From Apostichopus japonicus (lineage: Eukaryota > Echinodermata > Holothuroidea > Aspidochirotida > Stichopodidae): 64,000 bases of DNA. A program made the position numbers and the translations under genes. The stretch is taken from the NCBI RefSeq assembly GCF_037975245.1, contig NC_092582.1, positions 11,448,001-11,512,000 of the forward strand, read 5' to 3'. This document shows, piece after piece, positions 38,701 through 47,700 of this stretch (the first letter of the stretch is position 1; each line of letters starts with the position of its first letter). Under the pieces are notes generated by a model. That model had not been told where the DNA came from, made no database searches, and worked only from the letters and a program-made list of their open reading frames with translations.

Positions 38701-41700
38701 GAGAGAATGATTTAGTGTTTAGTACTTTTTACATTTTGTATAGCCATTTTGGAGACTCTGGTATCTATTTTTTCTCTTGTATATAAAGGGAAAAAAGTAA
38801 CAGAAAAGAGATTGATGATCTGCGTACAAAAACCCAAACTGCTGTTTATTATGGTTTGCATTTGTACCAGTAACATTGGCTATATATGAATAATTAAGTG
38901 TAATATGCTACTGAATATATTCAGAATTACTGCACGGAACCATACACTGTTTATATGCAAGAGTAGAATTAATATTTACTGGCTAACATCAAGCAGCTTC
39001 CTCGTTCACTCTCCATATCTTTTCTGTCTGACATCGTACAGATTCCGCGCTACTTTGTACCCTTGCCCCGAGTCTCAGGGAGAGCGTAAGGAGATGGCCC
39101 TCGGTGTCAATACAAGAATCGAGGACCTGCAAGCTGTAAGATAACTACTTCATTGCTTCTGTCTTTTAACCCATTTCACATTTTTCAAAATGTTTAAATT
39201 TTCTATCTGTTATAAAAATTTGGTCTAGTGTTTTGCTTATTCTGTTTCTGTTCTAAAATTGTTTAAAAAAATGAATAATGTTGCGGAACGGTCTAGCTTT
39301 TCACTCAAGAACTGTCCCAAAAAATGTGTAATCAGCTGTTTATATATTTTAATCGTCACTGGATGACGATCATATAGTGTACATGCAGAATCTTACAATT
39401 GATTATAATTTTATAATAATGCAAATATGGTAGGCGCAAGTATATATGCTGTATGTAAATAGATATAGGCTACATACTCTACTTGTCAAGAAATAATTCC
39501 ATTTAAAATACAGCAAGATCCTTTCCATGGCAGAAAATTTATTTTTTGACCAGGTTCTCAGCCAAACCGATGAACATCGCCAGAGAGTACTGTCTTCTGC
39601 TGCCAACAACCTCAGAGTGTGGTTCATCAAAGTGCGTAAACTGAAAGCAATCTACCACACCCTGAATCTCTTTAATCTCGATGTCACCCAGAAGTGTCTG
39701 ATCGCCGAGTGTTGGTGCCCTGTTTCTGACTTGGAACAGATTCAGATCGCTCTGAGACGAGGAACGGTTAGTATAATTCTGATCATCGTAATGTCATATA
39801 ACCTAGGACTACTTCTTTTCTTCTGGAATTTTTTAAAGGTATTGATTAAGATGTCTTTAGCATATTTGTTATAACGGTAGATGAAAATCTTCTGGTTTTT
39901 GCGACATTTAACTCTCCACATTCTTCTACGTAACATTGACAAGTCTAACCCGTGCAATTCGATAAGAGAGAGAGAGCCTTCCATCATATATTTGTAGTAA
40001 TCCTACAATAACCCCTCCCTCTAACATCCCCCCACTTGCACCCCTCAGCTACCTCTATGTGTTTTATTTGTTTACCAAATATTTATTGTCATTTGTCCTT
40101 CTTGTCACTTGTCTTTCCACTTCAATCTCTTTCCACCTAAGATCTGTTTCCCAATAATTACTAGTGAGTCATATCCTTTTTTGTAGGAGAGAAGTGGTTC
40201 CTCGGTATCGTCCATCCTGAATCGTATGGAAACCATCGAACCTCCACCGACCTACAACAGGACCAACAAGTTTACTGAAGTGTTCCAGGAAATCGTCGAT
40301 GCCTTCGGTATCGCTAACTATCGTGAAGTCAACCCAGGTTGGTTAGACTTAACCTCTTTTCTTACTTTACACTTCATTTTGCGCTCTTAGATATATTGAT
40401 TTTTACATAAGTTGAACAGCTTTTTACCGATTGATGTTGTTGCCTTTTTCCAAATAATTTTGAATTTTAAGAGTGTCCCTGACTTCCCCTCTCCTCACAA
40501 CTGTGTTATGCTTATATACCTTCTCTAGAGTAGTGATAGGTATTGACCTTATTGTGAACTGACCAACCCATTCATTCTATCACCTCAAGTGGCTACTTGA
40601 AAGTGTCTTTAAGAAATTTTCCGGCCTAAGAATATTTTGTTTTCTTGGTGACCACCCGACTCTCGGGCATAGATTTTTAACTTACTTTCAAATTTAATCC
40701 GGTCACTTACAACGTTGGAACTACTCGACCTACCTTTGCATTTACTGCTCATTTTACAGGTACTGTACTTCTAAAATTGACATAAGATCCAGAAATTACA
40801 TGAAAACTTGACTGTCTTGATAAACCCTTAACAATGGATGTTTCTCTTCTGATGTAATCTTCTTTTATAGCACCTTTTACGATCATAACTTTCCCGTTCC
40901 TGTTCGCCGTGATGTTTGGAGATGCTGGACATGGATTGATTATGACCCTCTTTGCTCTTTGGCTTATCTTGAGGGAGAAGCAGTTGGCCAACACCCTCGC
41001 CAAAAATGAGGTATTTTTTTTCCCTTGTATTTTTCTTGCCCGTTTGATCTTGTGAACCTGTTTGACCATGTCAAATATAGCATCGGTAAATCTTGCAAGG
41101 AAAATCAAGCAAATTCTTGGAACAGTGAAGAAATTAAATGGCTAGAATGAGATATAATGTCAACTCTACCAACTGGACTAAGATTCTATTAACTCTCTCT
41201 CTGCTAGAGTATGTCCAACTGGGAAATAAGTAAAGCAGTATTTTAGTGAAAGTATCAAAGGAAAGAGAAAAAATGCTAGTGACAATGGAGAGGCACAAAG
41301 AAGTTTAAACCTCTTGTTAAAAATAACAATGAAAGAACAGAGATGCACAGAAGGGTGTTTAGGGGTGTTGTTATTATTGTAAGTGTACCACTAAAGACCA
41401 CTGTGAACACTTGAAAATGCAACACAGCATTTTGCAGTTGGCCTGAGACTTATAATTCCTGAGTTATACTTGGTATTACTAAGTTGGTGACTACATCAGC
41501 CTTTTCTTTTGTTAATACGTTTGAAAAGCAAAAGCAACATTGGGCTAGCATGAGCTAATTCTGAGTTGTGTGACCTTCAGAATACAACTTCTCTGAGCTA
41601 TATCCAGACCCTATGAAAGGTGTAGCAAAAACATATTATCCAGTGTGTCTATTTATAATCCATTGATAACAATTTAGAATGTTATCGTTTATCTTTTTGC

Positions 41701-44700
41701 TAAAGTTTTGAGCTCCTCTAGCAGCCAGCAAAGGACCGCATTACTTTCTTATACATAGCGAAGTACTTTGAGAAACGTCTGACATGCATCATGAATGCGA
41801 ACATGTTTTAGCAGTTTTCGTACACAAGACATTGCTACTTTCAGTATTACTTGGGTAAAGAATGTGCAACACACCTCCAAATTGGTTGATAAATTGTAAT
41901 TACTTATTGGTTTGCCTTTGACTGTTAATCTCCTGCCTCTCATATCTCTCTCACAGATGGTAGGTCCTCTTTACAGTGGACGTTACATCATCTTCCTGAT
42001 GGGCCTCTTCTCTATTTATTCCGGGATCCTCTACAATGATTGCTTTTCCAAATCCATCAACATATTCGGTTCCTCCTGGAAGGTTGGCAGCATGATTAAC
42101 AAGTACGAATCTTTTCATACGACATTGTGTACATGTGGCCATAGGTTCGAATAAGTCCTGCTGGATTCAGTGTTATATATAAAGAAATCAACTTTGAACA
42201 AGTCTTGAAACTTTCTTTCAAAGAGAAAACACTTTGATAAAAACTTTTACCATTTTTTTACTTCAGGTCTTTCATTTTCCACTTTGCCAAACTCTTGGTC
42301 TTGCCATCATTGCCTTTGCGGTAAAATATTTCTAGGTTTTGCATTAATACTGCATACGTTTGATGTATTACTGTCTGTTTTTGCCTGCATCAATTGCTGA
42401 CAATCTTAACATTCTTTCCCCCAGGACGGACCTCTCACAACCTGGATCCTTCATATTGAACCCGGCGGACTCCTTCGCCGGCAGTCCTTATCCAATCGGT
42501 GTCGACCCGGTTAGTATAACATTTCTTTCACGATCTGCGGGATGAGGATTGTTGATAGGGATTGTATGATGAGGATTGTATGATGAGGATAGTTGACGAG
42601 GATTGTTGATGAGGATTGTTGACGAGGATTGTTGATGAGGATTGTATGATGAGGATAGTTGACGAGGATTGTTGATGAGGATTGTTGACGAGGATTGTTG
42701 ATGAGGATTGCTGAGGAGGATTGTTCATGAGGATTGATGAAGGGGATTGTTGACGGGATTGTTGATGAGGATAGTTGATGGGGATTGTTGATGAGGATTG
42801 TTGATGAGGATTGTTGACGAGGATTGTTGATGAGGATAGTTGATGAGGATTGTTGACGAGGATTGATGAAGGGGATTGTTGACGGGATTGTTGATGAGGA
42901 TAGTTGATGAGGATAGTTGACGAGGATTGTTGATGAGGATTGTTGACGAGGATTGTTGATGAGGATAGTTGATGAGGATTGTTGACGAGGATTGTTGATG
43001 AGGATTGTTGACGGGATTGTTGATGAGGATAGTTGATGAGGATTGTTGATGAGGATTGTTGACGAGGATTGTTGATGAGGATAGTTGATGAGGATTGTTG
43101 ACGAGGATTGATGAAGGGGATTGTTGACGGGATTGTTGATGAGGATAGTTGATGAGGATAGTTGACGAGGATTGTTGATGAGGATTGTTGACGAGGATTG
43201 TTGATGAGGATAGTTGATGAGGATTGTTGACGAGGATTGATGAAGGGGATTGTTGACGGGATTGTTGATGAGGATAGTTGATGGGGATTGTTGATGGGGA
43301 TTGTTGATAAGGATTGTTGATACTAGCTAGTGTGGTGTACTAGTGTACTTCAAGACATTGAATAGTGTTAAATTATACTAGTGTACTCCACTAGTGTACT
43401 TCCAGACATTTAGAAGTGTTAAATTATACCAGTGTACTGTACTAGTGTACTTCCAGACATTTAGAAGTGTTAAATTATACCAGTGTACTGTACTAGTGTA
43501 CTTCCAGACATTTAGAAGTGTTAAATTATACTAGTGTACTCCACTAGTGTACTTGCAGACATTGAGAAGTGTTAAATTATATTAGTGTACTGTACTAGTG
43601 TACTTCCAGACATTGAGAAACTTGTGATAAGTTAGGCAAATAAATGTTTCAGGGATGAAAAAAAGAGATTGGTAGCAAATGCTTCTGATGTTGGAGCTTT
43701 CATCGAGTGCAGATAATTTCACGTTTTCTCCTGACATATTTCAGGTCAACACTAATGACCATTTAAAATATATCAGTTAATCTGAGTATATAATTAAGTG
43801 ATGTCAAAGGTCAAATTTGGGAAGAAATGTCTGCAACAAGCAGACTTCTTTTCATTTTCGACAACGATTGTATGTTTGTTTTCACAGATTTGGCAAGTAT
43901 CCAACAACAAACTCAACGTCTTGAATTCACTGAAGATGAAACTGTCTGTGACTCTCGGTATCAGCCAGATGGTCTTTGGTGTTATTCTTAGCTACGTCAA
44001 CTATCGGTGAGAATCAAAGCTCATCTATTTTCAAAGAATTGTTCTCTATGATTTTACTAAATTATTTTGCAATGCCATTCATGGTGTAACAGTGTATTGA
44101 TAAATCAAGCAATGATACAACAAATCTATCCATCAATCAAATCAATAAATCAATCTCATTTCATACCTCAATGATTTGTCGATCAAAATAAATCTGTCCG
44201 ATGTATTTTGCTCACTCATTTAGACTTCTCCAGATCCAAGCTGAATGTCATTACTTAGCCACACGACATATTAATTTTCACTAATCTATCGAGTCAAAAT
44301 GTTATGGCAGGCTATACTGCTCTCATAAAGTTCACAGATTCTAGGCACAGTATTCACATCAATGTGATTCAATTTGGATACAATGAATTATTTTCCTATA
44401 ATGTGAATGTGAAGCCACCAATTAAAAGCTTCTTGACATTTTATTTTTCTTAGTTATTTACTTATCTTTTTGCTCCTCACCGACAGATTTTTCCGGCAGC
44501 GAATGGACGTGTACCTCGTCTTCATCCCGCAGCTAATCTTCATCATGTTCATCTTTGGTTACCTGATTCTGATGATCTTCCTCAAGTGGTTCCTCTTTGA
44601 TGATACCAACAGCAGTGAAGCACCCAGTCTCATTATAACACTCATCAATATGTTCATGTTTACTCCTCCGCTTCACCAACTCTACACAGGACAGGTATTC

Positions 44701-47700
44701 ATGACTCTACTGAGCTTATCAATTTCCATTACAAACTTTCATATTTTCCGTCCCATTGTGTAACACTCCTGCATATCCACTATGATTGACTCACACATAT
44801 ACTACTATACATATATTTTGTCCCTTCTGTTAATGTTACTTGTCATTTAGCCTTTGAAGAAGCTAGGATCCTGCTAGGATCGAAACGTCAGGCCATCTTA
44901 CTTTTATACATTCACTTACACAGGCTCTCTAGTGGATAAGCAGTTTGCTAACAGTTTTATTTACTATAAATATTATGCAGACTAATTCTGCTGTCAAACT
45001 AGCTGGATGAAAGGATGTATTTGTATTGTGTTTCTTTATTCTAGACATGATAGGGTTGTGTTATTATCTTTTCCCCTCCCCTCCCCCATTTGCCCACCTT
45101 CCCCAACCCTCCCATGCCCTTTTACATTTTCCATTATTATGGACTCATATATTCCACTATTACACAAACTAATTCAATTGTATATTTTAGTTGATGCAAG
45201 GACATTTTTGAGATGTTTCTTGGACATAGACATGATAGGGACATGTTGTTATCCCAACTCTTCCCTCTCTCCCCCCCCCTTTTTATTTTAGAGAAAAAGC
45301 ATGAAATATATAATGAATCATTGATGTCCCCACCTCAGTGTTGAGAGCAATGCATTAAAAGGTTACTAGGTTTAGTTCCAAGTGGTAATAAGAAACAAAA
45401 CACCAATAAGATAGATTGATTTAGCCAATTTGGCTTCAAACTAGCTCGATGTAAGGATGTATTTGTGTTGAGTTTCTTTGTTCTCCACATGATTGGGTTG
45501 TATTATTATCTTTTCCACTCCCCTTCCCTCCCCTCCCCCCATCTCCCACCTTCCCCAACCCTCTCCTGCCCTTTTACATTTCCCAGTATTATGCACTCAT
45601 ATATTCCACTATAACACAAACTAATTCCATTGTATATTTAATTGATGCAAGGACATATTTGAGAAGTTTCTTGGACATAGACATGATAGGGACACATTGT
45701 TGTCCCAACCCTACCCTCTCTCCCCCCTCTTTTTTCTTGAAAGAAAAGCAATGAAATAATATAATGAATGAAAAAAACATAATTGATGTCCCCCCCTCAG
45801 TGTTGAGAGCAATGCATTAAAAGGTTACTATAGGTTTAGTTCCAAGTGGCAATAAAAAACGAAACACCAATGAGATTTAGCCAATTTGGCTTCAGCCCCC
45901 CCCCACCCCTCCTCCTTCATACCTATGCAAGCTTGTAGGCTTTGTAGTTATAGTTGCATTCTTACCTTTTATCTACAACAGTGTCTAGAGCTCAGTAACT
46001 ATGAATTATTTTTTAGATGCTTTTTTACTACTAACCTGTTCTCATCACTACTTTGACTCTGTTTCTCATTCTTGATAATATTCTACAGTTGGTCATCCAG
46101 CACTTCCTGGTGGTGATAGCCGTTTTCTGTGTACCCTTCCTACTATTCGGGAAACCGACTTATCGCTACTTGGTACACACGGGAAAATTGGGCAAGGTAT
46201 AAACTTATTGAATTCACAAATAATGTCAAACATATGTAGATATATCTATAGATATATGTTTACTTAAAGTCCTTCTGATGACAGCATTCATACCATATAT
46301 TATGTTCCAACTCGTTTTGTAAGTTAGCTTGCCATCAGACATCTGATGCGATAGTTTTAGTTTGTTGGACATTGCATGCTGACCGACTGAACACAACCTC
46401 AACTCATCTCAACTCATTGTCCAGTTTTCTTTATTGTCATCAAATCTGATAGTCCTACAACTAAGCCCCATTCACTGAGCAGCTAGACTCATCGACTGTT
46501 TTCTGTCAAGTACTGGTGGTCATGTTGGTCACATCCAAAACTATTTCCCCATAATTGATTATATATGTTGAAACCGAGCAGTTGATTGGTAAACTTCTGT
46601 ATACTGCCAACTGCCAGTCAGGGAAGTGGCACACGTTTAGTTTCCCTCGACTGAAGCGGACTCAACCGTTAATTTGGAAAACTGTTGATCGACTGTAGTC
46701 TTCAGAACAAGCAAACTGTCCATGATATGCCACGTTGTAAGTGTCTAGTCGAGTCTGCTCTCAATCAGTCGGATAGTGTGTGGTTGGATTTTGTGGTGCA
46801 AGAGATCTTTAAAATATAGTAACAGGGTGTCACATTTCAAAGCAAAGAAAACATTTAGACCTACCACACTTACATAGCAGGATGTATCTAGCCTAGTCTT
46901 TTTTTTTTCTCCTTTTTTTTTTTTTCACGTAAGAATTAGAGCAGTGAGGGTAATCGTTTTGTACCAAAACGCAAGATTACAAAGATTTTTGTATGAACTC
47001 ATATATCACTAGTACCTTGAGTGAATCTGGTGGAATTCTGAATATTGTTCTGGAACAGAACAAGTTGCATGAATAGTTTACTTTGATGTATTGTGTGGGA
47101 ATGTTGACAGTCTTGAATATAGTCAAGGGTTATTTATTCCAACTGCCCATATCTCCTTTGTTATTCTTATCAAAACAATCTAAACAATACTATAAAAACT
47201 CTATTTAAGGAAGATGGAAAAAAATCTTGACAATGGAATAATAGCAGCAATTGCTTGAACTTTATGTTTATCAATAAAACTTCACATTTTTAGGCTGTGA
47301 ATTATCGTGATGTGCGCATGCTTAAACCCGGAGGCTCGGATGAATTGAGGGGAATCGTTGATCAGGACGAGTTGGGTGAAGGTGACCTTGAAGCAAGCGT
47401 TGAATATCCCGAAGACAGATCAACTGAAGGCCACAGCAATGAAGAAGAGGTGAGTGCATGACAGATATTATTCATAGGAGTGGATTACACTGACATGTGA
47501 ATAAACTCAAAACGGTCAGGGGTTTGGACCCCCAAAAAACATGGAAAACTCATTGTATAAACTTTTTCAGCATCTCAGGGAAAGTGTTGTTTAACTCTTG
47601 ATAAGGCTTGACTTGAATAATTATGAATCCAGCACAAGAAAACCTATCAATATATCTTGATTATCTATTTATGTCCTGCAAAGAAGTATTCATTCATAGC

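Noticed and set aside
40749-41108. 119-aa minus-strand open frame
   Set aside because: Shadow of V-ATPase exon 11 on the other strand.
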